The translations under genes and the position numbers were made by a program. DNA of 14,519 nucleotides, taken from Bacilli bacterium (GTDB lineage Bacteria; Bacillota_I; Bacilli_A; RF39; UBA660). The stretch's first letter is position 1; each line of letters opens with the position of its first letter. The notes beneath the pieces were generated by a model. The model searched no databases. It was not told the origin of the DNA and saw only the letters and a program-made list of their open reading frames with translations. Positions 6,511 through 13,312 of the stretch are shown piece after piece. Location of the stretch: positions 1 through 14,519 of the forward strand of contig JAQUDY010000011.1 of assembly GCA_028685445.1 (NCBI GenBank). The letters run 5' to 3'.

Positions 6511-7245
6511 ATGCTTAGAGCAGTAGAAGGAATTATAATTAGTGAAACTAACTATGGAGAGAGTAGTAAAATAGTAAACATACTTACCAAAGAAGGAATT
6601 ATAGGTGCTATAGCTAAAGGTGCTAAGAGTTTAAAAAGCCCTTTAAGAAGTTATACTCAAAAATTCACCTTTGGTATTTTTCAAATATATTATAAAGAAA
6701 ATAAATTATCAATAATAAAATCAGTTGATGTAGCAAAAGAATTATCATTAATAAAACAAGATTTGATTTTAATAAGTTATATGAGTTATTTATCAGATCT
6801 AGCTCATCAAATTATGAGACAAACTGGAGATTATGATTTATATAACATTTATATTGATAGTATTTTAAAAATAAACGAAGGTTTAAACCCAATGATAATT
6901 TGTAATATTTTTGAAATTAAAGCATTAGACTTTTTAGGAGTTGGGATTAATTTTAATTCATGTAGTAAATGTGGCATATCTAAAGATATAATAACAATAG
7001 ACGCCGATATTGGAGGTTATCTTTGTAAAAGTTGTTACATTAACGAAGTGATTTATGATGAAAAAACAATTAAAATGTTAAGAATGTATTATTTAGTAGA
7101 AATTTCATCAATAACTGATTTAAAAATAAGTGATGAGGTAATAAATAATATAAATAAATTTATTAATAATTATTATGACAGGTATACAGGACTATATTTA
7201 AAGAGTAAAAATTTTCTAGAAAAAATCACTAAACAAATTATCTGA
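6511..7245 (+). CDS. recO: DNA repair protein RecO
   Basis: The 244-residue protein is of normal RecO length. The N-terminal OB-fold region contains VEGIIISETNYGESSKIVNILTKEGIIGAIAKGAK (5-39) and the GIFQIYYKENKLSIIKSVDV strand pair. The helical C-terminal part contains FEIKALDFLGVGINFNSC and a complete four-cysteine zinc knuckle: Cys151, Cys154, Cys172 and Cys175, in CSKCG and GGYLCKSC. RecO acts with RecF and RecR to load RecA onto SSB-coated single-stranded DNA during gap repair and recombination. It starts two bases after yqzL, with AGAAGTGA as Shine-Dalgarno, and closes the rpsU-recO block. The pyrB promoter begins seven bases after its stop, with no clear terminator of its own before it. 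Confidence 0.95.
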   Translation: MLRAVEGIIISETNYGESSKIVNILTKEGIIGAIAKGAKSLKSPLRSYTQKFTFGIFQIYYKENKLSIIKSVDVAKELSLIKQDLILISYMSYLSDLAHQIMRQTGDYDLYNIYIDSILKINEGLNPMIICNIFEIKALDFLGVGINFNSCSKCGISKDIITIDADIGGYLCKSCYINEVIYDEKTIKMLRMYYLVEISSITDLKISDEVINNINKFINNYYDRYTGLYLKSKNFLEKITKQII

Positions 7246-7251
7246 AAATCA

Positions 7252-7280
7252 TTGCAATTTAAAAATAATTTTTATATAAT
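7252..7280 (+). promoter_or_regulatory. sigma-A-type promoter of the pyrB leader
   Basis: TTGCAA (7252-7257, 4 of 6 to TTGACA) lies exactly 17 bases before a perfect TATAAT (7275-7280). Transcription would start at the adenines around 7287-7288, giving a leader of about 16 bases before the leader ORF's ATG. This is among the best promoters in the window. Confidence 0.75.
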
Positions 7281-7303
7281 ATTTAAAGATATGAGGTGGT
7301 AAT

Positions 7304-7360
7304 ATGAATAAAACATTCAAAAGTATTATATATATTATCAGATTTAGTTTTAAAATATGA
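7304..7360 (+). CDS. putative pyrB leader peptide (18 aa)
   Basis: ATG 7304 opens an 18-codon ORF (MNKTFKSIIYIIRFSFKI) ending at TGA 7358-7360. It has one of the strongest Shine-Dalgarno sequences in the window, GAGGTGG at 7293-7299, seven bases from GAGG to the ATG. The coding region is U-rich (16 T in the 30 bases 7322-7351). The stop codon lies within the 5' arm of the following terminator hairpin, so a terminating ribosome would block the hairpin. This layout is that of a transcription-attenuation leader such as E. coli pyrL upstream of pyrBI. The peptide has five Ile and three Phe but no run of a single codon, so control by one amino acid is less likely. Function is inferred from architecture; the peptide itself has no recognisable relatives. 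Confidence 0.6.
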   Translation: MNKTFKSIIYIIRFSFKI

Positions 7361-7380
7361 AGGTTTTTCATATTTTTTTT
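7352..7380 (+). terminator. attenuator hairpin before pyrB
   Basis: AAAATATGAA (7352-7361) pairs perfectly over 10 bp with TTCATATTTT (7367-7376) around a 5-base loop, GGTTT. A run of eight Ts (7373-7380) forms the end of the stem and the tail. The stem has one G-C pair, but the terminator after lepA is equally AU-rich. It lies between the promoter at 7252-7280 and the pyrB start at 7402, so it must be read through for pyrBI expression. Confidence 0.7.
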
Positions 7381-7401
7381 ATATCTTAGAGGGAGTATAT
7401 A

Positions 7402-8328
7402 TTGAAAACACATCATTTAGTAGAACCAAATGATTTAACTAAAAAAGAAATTGAAGATCTATTAAAACTAGCAAATAAAATAAAAGAAACACCAGTTAAA
7501 TACGAAAATTCATGTAAAGGTAAGATTTTAGCTACTTTATTTTTTGAACCAAGTACTAGAACCCGACTATCTTTTGAATCAGCAATGCATCGACTTGGAG
7601 GAAAAGTTATTAGTGTAGCAGATGCTGGAACTAGTAGTATAGCAAAAGGTGAAAGTCTTCTAGATACTATTCGAACTATTAATTGTTACTCTGATGTTAT
7701 CGCTCTTAGACACTCTAAAGAAGGTTCGGCTTACGTTTCATCTTTAGTATCAGATGTTCCAATTATAAATGCTGGAGATGGAGGACATTATCATCCCACT
7801 CAAACTTTAACAGATCTTTTAACGATTTATAATCTAAAAGGTAGACTAGATAATATAGTTATAGGATTTTGTGGAGACTTGAAATTTGGAAGAACAGTTC
7901 ACTCATTGATAAAAGCACTTGCCAGATATAAAAACGTTACTTTTATTCTTATTTCCCCAAAAGAATTAATAATTCCAGATTATTTAAAGAAAGAAGTTTT
8001 AAATAAAAAGAATATAAAATATTTTGAAAGTGAAAATTTAGAAACAGAAATAGCTGCTTTAGATATTTTATATATGACTAGAGTTCAAAAAGAAAGATTT
8101 TTTAATGAAAGTGATTATATAAGATTAAAAGACACATATATTTTAGACCTTAAAAAATTAAATAATACAAATGAAAATTTAATAATAATGCATCCTTTGC
8201 CAAGAGTAAACGAGATTAGTTTTGAAATAGATAACGATAAAAGAGCCGCCTATTTTAAACAAGCGGAGTATGGTGTTTATATTAGAATGGCATTAATATT
8301 AAAATTATTACAAATTGAGGTAAAATGA
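7402..8328 (+). CDS. pyrB: aspartate carbamoyltransferase, catalytic chain
   Basis: The enzyme condenses carbamoyl phosphate and aspartate to N-carbamoylaspartate, the committed step of pyrimidine synthesis. The 308 residues carry every expected motif: carbamoyl-phosphate site [13 protein letters not shown] (47-59), the mobile loop SIAKGES (79-85, Lys82), HPTQTLTD (131-138), FGRTVHS (162-168), the aspartate-binding R-x-Q in MTRVQKER, and [10 protein letters not shown] near residue 263. The start is TTG 7402, six bases after a strong GGGAG Shine-Dalgarno (7391-7395), giving [10 protein letters not shown]. The stop overlaps the pyrI start (ATGATG at 8325-8330). Expression probably depends on read-through of the hairpin at 7352-7380. 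Having pyrI alongside indicates an E. coli-like, allosterically regulated holoenzyme rather than the free catalytic trimer of Bacillus. Confidence 0.97.
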   Translation: MKTHHLVEPNDLTKKEIEDLLKLANKIKETPVKYENSCKGKILATLFFEPSTRTRLSFESAMHRLGGKVISVADAGTSSIAKGESLLDTIRTINCYSDVIALRHSKEGSAYVSSLVSDVPIINAGDGGHYHPTQTLTDLLTIYNLKGRLDNIVIGFCGDLKFGRTVHSLIKALARYKNVTFILISPKELIIPDYLKKEVLNKKNIKYFESENLETEIAALDILYMTRVQKERFFNESDYIRLKDTYILDLKKLNNTNENLIIMHPLPRVNEISFEIDNDKRAAYFKQAEYGVYIRMALILKLLQIEVK

Positions 8329-8774
8329 TGTTAAGAGTAACTAGTATAAAAAAAGGAATAGTAATTGACCATATTCCCGCTGGAGATGGTATAAAAATAT
8401 TTAATTTTTTAGAGTTAGACAAAGTAAAATACCGTGTAGCACTTCTAATGAATGTACCTAGCAAAAAAATGAAACAAAAAGATATCGTGAAAATAGAAAA
8501 TGAAATAAATATGAATCTAGATATCTTAAGCATTATAAATAAAAATATAACCATTAATATTATTAATAATGAAAAAATAATAAATAAATATTCTCCTCAG
8601 ATTCCTAAAAAGATTGAAGGATTAATAAAATGTAAAAATCCAAGATGTATAACTTCAATTGAAAAAAACATTGATTCCAAACATATTTTAATAAATGAAG
8701 TTAGTAAAGAATACTCCTGTAAGTATTGTGAAGAAATTATAAAGTTAACGAGTTTGATTAGTAAATCAGATTAA
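8325..8774 (+). CDS. pyrI: aspartate carbamoyltransferase, regulatory chain
   Basis: The 149-residue protein is the regulatory subunit that binds CTP/ATP and joins catalytic trimers into a dodecamer. The N-terminal allosteric domain has [25 protein letters not shown] (5-29) and a hydrophobic core including [21 protein letters not shown]. The C-terminal zinc domain has the exact ligand spacing C-x4-C-x23-C-x2-C: Cys103, Cys108, Cys132 and Cys135, in IKCKNPRCI and SCKYC. Its ATG overlaps the pyrB TGA, and an ATG also occurs at the second codon, so either start is possible. Feedback by CTP is expected from the family. The stop at 8772-8774 is followed in the same frame by the remnant described next. 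Confidence 0.96.
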   Translation: MMLRVTSIKKGIVIDHIPAGDGIKIFNFLELDKVKYRVALLMNVPSKKMKQKDIVKIENEINMNLDILSIINKNITINIINNEKIINKYSPQIPKKIEGLIKCKNPRCITSIEKNIDSKHILINEVSKEYSCKYCEEIIKLTSLISKSD

Positions 8775-9026
8775 AAATATTATGGAGATGCAATCTATGA
8801 AACTAGTTTTAATGCTAATAGATATAATGGCTCTATATGGGAAGGCTTACAATCTGGAAGTTGGTTTGGAAATTATTCTCACTTGCCACATACTCTTACT
8901 CCGTGGATTTATCGTGGTGGCAGTTATAGCAGTGGAACAACAGGCGGATTATTTCATTTTGGTAACAATAACGGAGAAGCAACTCTCAGCGGTTCGTTTC
9001 GACCAGTAATTTCCTTTTCATTTTAA
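8775..9026 (+). pseudogene. in-frame C-terminal remnant of a Gly/Ser-rich surface or phage-type protein
   Basis: Immediately after the pyrI stop, in the same frame, 83 codons are open up to TAA 9024-9026. No ATG or GTG occurs in that frame. The translation reads YGDAIYETSFNANRYNGS, then SWFGNYSHLP, PWIYRGGSYSSGTTGGLFHF and GEATLSGSFRPVISFSF. The order GDA-x-x-ETS, PW/PF-x-x-RGG-x-Y-x-x-G, GG-x-F-x-F-x-x-x-x-G, SFRPV is, from memory, that of the C-terminal domain of many uncharacterised extracellular or phage-associated proteins of gut Firmicutes. The segment is visibly richer in G and C than its neighbours and is the only part resembling secreted protein. It looks like the 3' end of a lost gene, left by recombination. 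The overlapping ORF 8782-9009 in another frame is a shadow. The family identification is tentative. Confidence 0.6.
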
Positions 9027-9035
9027 AATAAAAAT

Positions 9036-9067
9036 GATCTTTTTTTAAAAGGTCTTTTCTTTTTTTT
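9036..9067 (+). terminator. intrinsic terminator of the pyrBI unit
   Basis: GATCTTTT (9036-9043) pairs with AAAAGGTC (9047-9054), 8 bp with one G-U, around a TTT loop, and is followed by a long T-rich tail (9055-9067). It lies ten bases after the remnant's stop codon and ends the pyrimidine unit. Confidence 0.82.
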
Positions 9068-9077
9068 GAAATTGTAT

Positions 9078-9105
9078 TTAAAATTAATGCTTAAAATGTT
9101 ATAAT
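9078..9105 (+). promoter_or_regulatory. promoter of alaS, extended -10 type
   Basis: TGTTATAAT (9097-9105) is a full extended -10 element with a perfect TATAAT. A poor -35 candidate, TTTAAA (9078-9083), is 16 bases upstream. Transcription would begin near 9112, leaving a leader of only about 15 bases, too short for a T-box. Confidence 0.6.
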
Positions 9106-9127
9106 TTATAGCAAGGACGTGAATTTT

Positions 9128-10885
9128 ATGAATTTAAAAGATTTATATATTAATTATTTTATAGAAAAAGGACATAAACAAATACCATCAGCGCCAGTAG
9201 TGCCTGAAAACGATCCTTCTGTATTATTTAATACAGCTGGAATGCAACCTTTAATTCCTTATTTAATGGGAAAAGAACATCCTTATGGGAAAAGGTTAGT
9301 AAACTATCAAAAATGTATTAGAACAAATGACTTAGATGAAATAGGAGATAAAACTCACCACACATTTTTTGAAATGTTAGGAAACTGGTCATTAGGAGAT
9401 TATTTCAAAGAAGAATCAATTAATTACAGCTTTGAATTTTTAACTAAAGTTTTAAATATTCCAGTATCTAAATTAGCTGTTTCAGTGTTTGTAGGAACTA
9501 ATGAAATTCCTAGAGATGAAGTAAGTGCTACTGCTTGGAGAAATCTTGGAATAAAAGAAGAACGAATCGCTTTCTTAGGAATAGAAGATAATTTTTGGAT
9601 TACTGGTGACTCTGGACCTTGTGGAGGAGATACTGAAATATTTTACTGGCGTTCTCTTGATCCAGTTCCTGAAAAATTTGATCCAAAAGATGATCGCTGG
9701 GTAGAAATTTGGAACAATGTTTTTATGGAGTTTTATAAGTCTCCAGAGGGAAAAATAACTTTGCTAGATAATAAAAATGTTGATACAGGAATGGGATATG
9801 AAAGAGTAGTTGCAATCTTAGAAGGAGTAGATGATAACTATCTATCTTCTGTTTGGATCGATGTAATAAAAACATTAGAAAAAATCACGAATTTATCATA
9901 TGATTCAAATGAAAAATCTATGAGAATAATAGCTGATCATTTAAGAACAGCAGTCTTTATTTTAGGTGATTATTCAGGGATTAAACCATCAAATACAGAA
10001 CAAGGTTATATTTTAAGAAGGTTAATAAGAAGAGCTATAAGACATGCTATGAAGCTTAATATAGATTTAAATAGTAATTGGGAACAAGAAATAGGGAATA
10101 TTATTATTAATAAATACGATAAGTATTATGAAGAACTTTCTAAAAATAAAACCGTAATTATAGAAGAATTAACAAAAGAGAAAATAAAATTTAATCGAAC
10201 TATTGAAAAAGGTCTTAGAGAATTTAAAAAATTAATGAAAACGCTAAAAAATAAAGATAATTTGATTAATGGTACTAATGCTTTTAGATTATATGATACT
10301 TATGGATTTCCTATTGAGTTAACTGAAGAATTAGCTAAAGAAAATAATATGGAAGTTGATACAAACGGTTTTCATATCAAATTTAAAGAACACCAAGAAA
10401 AATCAAGAGTAGGTTCTCAAGATAAGTTTAAAGGAGGATTAGCTGGTGATTCAGATAAAGAAGTAAGACTTCACACAGCAACTCACTTACTGAATGCTGC
10501 TTTGAAAATTATAGTTGATAAAAACATTCATCAAAAAGGCGCTAATATAAATAAAGAGCGACTTCGTTTTGATTTTAGTTTTGACCGAAAATTAACAAAA
10601 GAAGAAATTTCCAAATTAGAAGATTTAATAAATAAATGGATAGCAGATGAACTAGAGGTAAAAATGATTGAGATGCCTAAAGAAAAAGCAATCGCAGAAG
10701 GTGCAGAAGGAATGTTTTTAGATAAATATCCTGATATTGTATCAGTATATAAGATAGAAGATATTTCAAACGAGTTATGTGGAGGACCGCATGTTAGAAA
10801 CACCAAAGAATTAGGAATATTTAAAATAACCAAAGAAGAGTCATCCTCATCAGGTGTTAGAAGAATAAAAGCTATTTTATCGTAA
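9128..10885 (+). CDS. alaS: alanyl-tRNA synthetase, compact form
   Basis: It charges tRNA-Ala. The class II catalytic core is clear: GHKQIPSAPVVPENDPSVLFNTAGMQPL, then CIRTNDLDEIGDKTHHTFFEMLGNWSLGDYFKEE (motif 2 region), DNFWITGDSGPCGGDTEIFYW, and NVDTGMGYERVVAIL (motif 3). The tRNA-recognition part includes RIIADHLRTAVFIL and GYILRRLIRRAIRHAMKL. A C-terminal editing domain keeps all four zinc residues: His449 and His453 in HTATHLL, Cys551 and His555 in CGGPH. At 585 residues it is much shorter than the usual 870-880. It lacks the C-terminal C-Ala domain and about 100 residues between the catalytic and editing parts, where the beta-barrel subdomain normally lies; here HQEKSRVGSQ leads almost directly to the editing domain. 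ATG 9128 is chosen because AAGGA (9113-9117) abuts the alternative GTG 9119. Confidence 0.93.
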   Translation: MNLKDLYINYFIEKGHKQIPSAPVVPENDPSVLFNTAGMQPLIPYLMGKEHPYGKRLVNYQKCIRTNDLDEIGDKTHHTFFEMLGNWSLGDYFKEESINYSFEFLTKVLNIPVSKLAVSVFVGTNEIPRDEVSATAWRNLGIKEERIAFLGIEDNFWITGDSGPCGGDTEIFYWRSLDPVPEKFDPKDDRWVEIWNNVFMEFYKSPEGKITLLDNKNVDTGMGYERVVAILEGVDDNYLSSVWIDVIKTLEKITNLSYDSNEKSMRIIADHLRTAVFILGDYSGIKPSNTEQGYILRRLIRRAIRHAMKLNIDLNSNWEQEIGNIIINKYDKYYEELSKNKTVIIEELTKEKIKFNRTIEKGLREFKKLMKTLKNKDNLINGTNAFRLYDTYGFPIELTEELAKENNMEVDTNGFHIKFKEHQEKSRVGSQDKFKGGLAGDSDKEVRLHTATHLLNAALKIIVDKNIHQKGANINKERLRFDFSFDRKLTKEEISKLEDLINKWIADELEVKMIEMPKEKAIAEGAEGMFLDKYPDIVSVYKIEDISNELCGGPHVRNTKELGIFKITKEESSSSGVRRIKAILS

Positions 10886-10896
10886 TGGCTTTTTTT
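10867..10896 (+). terminator. intrinsic terminator of alaS
   Basis: AAAAGCTAT (10867-10875) pairs with ATGGCTTTT (10885-10893), 9 bp with one G-U, around a 9-base loop, followed by further Ts. The alaS stop codon lies in the loop and at the edge of the stem. Confidence 0.75.
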
Positions 10897-10923
10897 ACAA
10901 GGAAAATAAACTTAAATTATAAT
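10894..10923 (+). promoter_or_regulatory. promoter of the gene at 10946
   Basis: TTTACA (10894-10899, 5 of 6 to TTGACA) and a perfect TATAAT (10918-10923) are 18 bases apart. The -35 box overlaps the T-tail of the alaS terminator. Confidence 0.65.
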
Positions 10924-10945
10924 ATATATTATTAGGAAGTGATTT

Positions 10946-11428
10946 ATGAATAAATTTATTTCTTTAATGAACCCAGCGACTTTTTATTATATCTGGCATA
11001 GTAAGTATAAATATTATTTAGTAGATTTAATAAATAATATTTTGAAAAAACAAGAAGAATATATTTTATTAAATACATTTAATAAAGATAATTTTAATTT
11101 AAGAAGTTATATATTTTTAGAAAATAAAAATAAGATCATTTATATAGATTTTAATAACATTAATAATGAAATAATTAAATTTTTAAATTTAACTTCATCT
11201 AAAAAATTATATGTAATTATATTTAATTCAGTCAATGGAAAGAATACTGTTGAAAATAATATATTTGAAATATATAAAAACAAAGATAACACTTCTTTTT
11301 TAAACTTATATTTATCTGAATCTAAAAAAGAACAAGGTAAATTTGGATATAAAAAGCTATTAAAGTATATTTATGATTTAGATAATGATTTTTATTTATT
11401 TTATTTAAAAGAACAAAAATATTTATAA
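10946..11428 (+). CDS. uncharacterised protein, possible degenerate PD-(D/E)XK nuclease relative
   Basis: This 160-residue, very Asn/Lys/Ile-rich protein has a good AGGAAGTGAT Shine-Dalgarno and its own promoter. I cannot assign it firmly. Its order of elements resembles the Rpn/PD-(D/E)XK nuclease family of transposase-like proteins: MNPATFYYIW at the start, a YLVDLINNIL helix (where that family has a LISFLNAIL-like helix), then LLNT, a strand pair RSYIFLENKNKIIYIDFN (54-71, where the family has D-x-x-A-x-x-x-D-G-x-x-x-x-IEMQ), and NIFEIYKNKDNTSFLNLYL. The first catalytic Asp is missing, and Glu is replaced by Asp in IDFN, so activity is doubtful. The usual length is about 250-300, so it is also short. 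It lies alone between alaS and lepA. An unrelated lineage-specific protein remains possible. Confidence 0.7.
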   Translation: MNKFISLMNPATFYYIWHSKYKYYLVDLINNILKKQEEYILLNTFNKDNFNLRSYIFLENKNKIIYIDFNNINNEIIKFLNLTSSKKLYVIIFNSVNGKNTVENNIFEIYKNKDNTSFLNLYLSESKKEQGKFGYKKLLKYIYDLDNDFYLFYLKEQKYL

Positions 11429-11450
11429 ATTTCTTAATATATGATAAGAT
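11422..11450 (+). promoter_or_regulatory. possible promoter of lepA
   Basis: TTTATA (11422-11427) is 17 bases before TAAGAT (11445-11450). The -10 box is preceded by TGA (11442-11444), forming an extended -10. Both hexamers match consensus at only 4 of 6. The predicted start near 11457 leaves about 16 bases of leader. Confidence 0.4.
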
Positions 11451-11466
11451 TATCACTAGGTGATAA
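11450..11466 (+). promoter_or_regulatory. hairpin enclosing the lepA Shine-Dalgarno
   Basis: TTATCAC (11450-11456) pairs perfectly with GTGATAA (11460-11466) over a TAG loop. The lepA Shine-Dalgarno AGGTGAT (11458-11464) lies in the loop and 3' arm. The hairpin can form only on RNA that starts upstream of 11450, for example read-through from the gene at 10946. RNA from the promoter at 11422-11450 would lack the 5' arm. Confidence 0.45.
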
Positions 11467-11472
11467 AACCAG

Positions 11473-13251
11473 ATGGAAAAAATACGTAATTTTTGTATTA
11501 TAGCGCATATTGATCATGGAAAAAGTACTCTAGCCGATCGCATTTTAGAACTTACTGGTGGTGTAGAAGGAAGAAAAATGAAACCTCAACTACTAGATAG
11601 TATGGATATTGAAAGAGAAAGAGGAATAACTATTAAATTAAATGCTGTTCAGCTTAAATATCAAGGTTATACATTGCATTTGATAGATACTCCTGGACAT
11701 GTAGACTTTTCTTATGAAGTATCAAGAAGTTTAGCTGCCTGTGAAGGAGCACTGCTTGTAGTAGATGCAGCACAAGGTATCGAAGCTCAAACACTCGCGA
11801 ATATGTTTCTAGCTTTAAACAGTAATTTAACTATAATACCAGTAATCAATAAGATAGACTTACCAAACGCTGATATTCCTAAAGTTAAAAAAGAACTTAC
11901 TTCAATGTTTGGATTTTTAGATGAAGAAATAATTCTTTGTAGTGGTAAAACAGGAGAAGGCGTCATAGATATAATAAAAGCAGTTATTGATAAAGTACCC
12001 GCGCCTAAAAAATCAGAATCAAATGAAACAAAAGCTTTAATCTTTGATTCTTATTTTGATTCATATAGAGGAGTAATCGCATCAATCGCTGTTAAATCAG
12101 GAGAAATCAAAGAAAAAGATATAATAAAAATGATGGCTACAGGAGCTGAGTTTGAAGTTGTTGAACTTGGAGTAAATAAACCAGATGAAGTAAAAGTAAA
12201 ATCATTATCAGCTGGAGATGTAGGATGGGTCAGTGCTAGTATTAAAACAATTGATCCGGTTAGAGTAGGAGACACTATTACAACAAAAACTAATCCAGCT
12301 AAAGAACCATTACCAGGTTATCAAACAATGAAACCCATGGTTTACTCAGGTATATATCCAGTAGAGCCAAATAAATTTGAAGCATTAAAAGAAGCATTAG
12401 AAAAACTAAAATTAAACGATGCATCATTTTCATATGAACCAGAAACAAGTGAAGCACTAGGTTTTGGTTTTAGATGTGGTTTTTTAGGACTCTTACATTT
12501 AGAAATTATCGAAGAACGAATAAAAAGAGAGTTTAAAATAGAAATTATTGCAACAAGTCCTTCAGTTGTATATAAAATAGAATTAACTAATAATGAAACT
12601 CTATTAATAGATAATCCATGTGAAATGCCAGATAAAGTAAAAATTAACACAATAAGTGAACCTTTTGTTAAAGCAAGTATATTTGTTCCAAGTACATATA
12701 TCGGACCAATAATGGAACTATGTCAAGAAAAAAGAGGAATATATATAACTACAGAGTATATAGATTCATCTAGAGTAAATATTCACTATGAACTTCCTTT
12801 AGGGGAAATTGTTTATGATTTTTTTGACAGATTAAAAAGTTATACAAAAGGATATGCTTCATTTGATTATGAAATATCAGACTATAAAGAAAGTAATTTA
12901 GTAAAAATGGATGTTTTAATTCATGGTGAAGTAGTAGATGCTCTTAGTGTTATAGTACATAAAGATTCAGCTTATCAAAGAGGAAAGACTATTACTCAAA
13001 ACTTAAAAGAAATAATTCCTAGACAGTTATTTGAAGTTCCTATTCAAGCAAGTATAGGCTCTAAAATAATAGCTAGAGAAAATATCAGTGCGATGCGTAA
13101 AAATGTATTATCAAAATGTTATGGTGGAGACATTTCTCGAAAGAAAAAACTATTAGAAAAACAAAAAGAAGGGAAAAAGAAAATGAAAATGGTTGGAAAT
13201 GTTGAAATTCCACCAGAAGCATTTTTAAGCATTTTAAAAACAGAAAGATAA
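11473..13251 (+). CDS. lepA: elongation factor 4 (LepA)
   Basis: The 592-residue protein is a ribosome-associated translational GTPase of normal EF-4 length. The G domain has G1 AHIDHGKST (11-19), switch I RGITI (50-54), G3 DTPGHVDF (72-79), G4 NKIDLP (126-131) and G5 SGKTGEG. The later domains include the [13 protein letters not shown] segment and the EF-4-specific C-terminal domain with [36 protein letters not shown] and the end [25 protein letters not shown], then [14 protein letters not shown]-4 acts on translocation or on 30S biogenesis; its exact role is debated. ATG 11473 has AGGTGAT as Shine-Dalgarno, which an upstream repeat can fold. A terminator overlaps its stop, so it is probably a single-gene unit. 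Confidence 0.97.
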   Translation: MEKIRNFCIIAHIDHGKSTLADRILELTGGVEGRKMKPQLLDSMDIERERGITIKLNAVQLKYQGYTLHLIDTPGHVDFSYEVSRSLAACEGALLVVDAAQGIEAQTLANMFLALNSNLTIIPVINKIDLPNADIPKVKKELTSMFGFLDEEIILCSGKTGEGVIDIIKAVIDKVPAPKKSESNETKALIFDSYFDSYRGVIASIAVKSGEIKEKDIIKMMATGAEFEVVELGVNKPDEVKVKSLSAGDVGWVSASIKTIDPVRVGDTITTKTNPAKEPLPGYQTMKPMVYSGIYPVEPNKFEALKEALEKLKLNDASFSYEPETSEALGFGFRCGFLGLLHLEIIEERIKREFKIEIIATSPSVVYKIELTNNETLLIDNPCEMPDKVKINTISEPFVKASIFVPSTYIGPIMELCQEKRGIYITTEYIDSSRVNIHYELPLGEIVYDFFDRLKSYTKGYASFDYEISDYKESNLVKMDVLIHGEVVDALSVIVHKDSAYQRGKTITQNLKEIIPRQLFEVPIQASIGSKIIARENISAMRKNVLSKCYGGDISRKKKLLEKQKEGKKKMKMVGNVEIPPEAFLSILKTER

Positions 13252-13268
13252 ATTTATTTATCTTTTTT
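13244..13268 (+). terminator. intrinsic terminator of lepA
   Basis: AAAGATAAA (13244-13252) pairs perfectly with TTTATCTTT (13257-13265) over a 4-base loop (TTTA), followed by Ts to 13268. The lepA stop codon (13249-13251) lies inside the 5' arm. The stem has a single G-C pair. Confidence 0.8.
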
Positions 13269-13275
13269 AAATTTA

Positions 13276-13289
13276 TGATACAATATAAT
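13276..13289 (+). promoter_or_regulatory. probable promoter of hemW
   Basis: TGATACAAT (13276-13284) is an extended -10 element, and an overlapping perfect TATAAT (13284-13289) offers a second -10. No convincing -35 box is seen, because the lepA terminator occupies that stretch. Confidence 0.5.
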
Positions 13290-13312
13290 AAGAAAATTAG
13301 AGGGAATGTTTA

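Noticed and set aside
7281..7401. PyrR-type attenuation before pyrB
   Set aside because: GAGGTGG resembles part of a PyrR loop, but the rest of the conserved binding hairpin is absent and the sequence fits an SD for the leader ORF.
8282..8554. Minus-strand hydrophobic ORF opposite pyrB/pyrI
   Set aside because: The hydrophobicity comes from reading AT-rich coding DNA in reverse; pyrI is certain on the + strand.
8782..9009. 75-codon + strand ORF after pyrI
   Set aside because: Its translation has no family features, while the frame in step with pyrI gives the coherent Gly/aromatic pattern ending in SFRPV. It is treated as a shadow of the remnant.
9027..9127. T-box riboswitch upstream of alaS
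   Set aside because: The predicted leader is only about 15 bases and no T-box core sequence is present; the hairpin there is the pyrBI terminator.
9119..9127. GTG 9119 as the alaS start
   Set aside because: It lies one base from the AAGGA box, too close for initiation. ATG 9128 is ten bases away and begins at the family's normal N-terminus.
10531..10833. Minus-strand ORF opposite the alaS editing domain
   Set aside because: Shadow of a certain gene; Ser/Ile/Phe-rich composition typical of antisense frames.
12051..12650. Two minus-strand ORFs opposite lepA
   Set aside because: Shadows of lepA, with no SD and no recognisable product.
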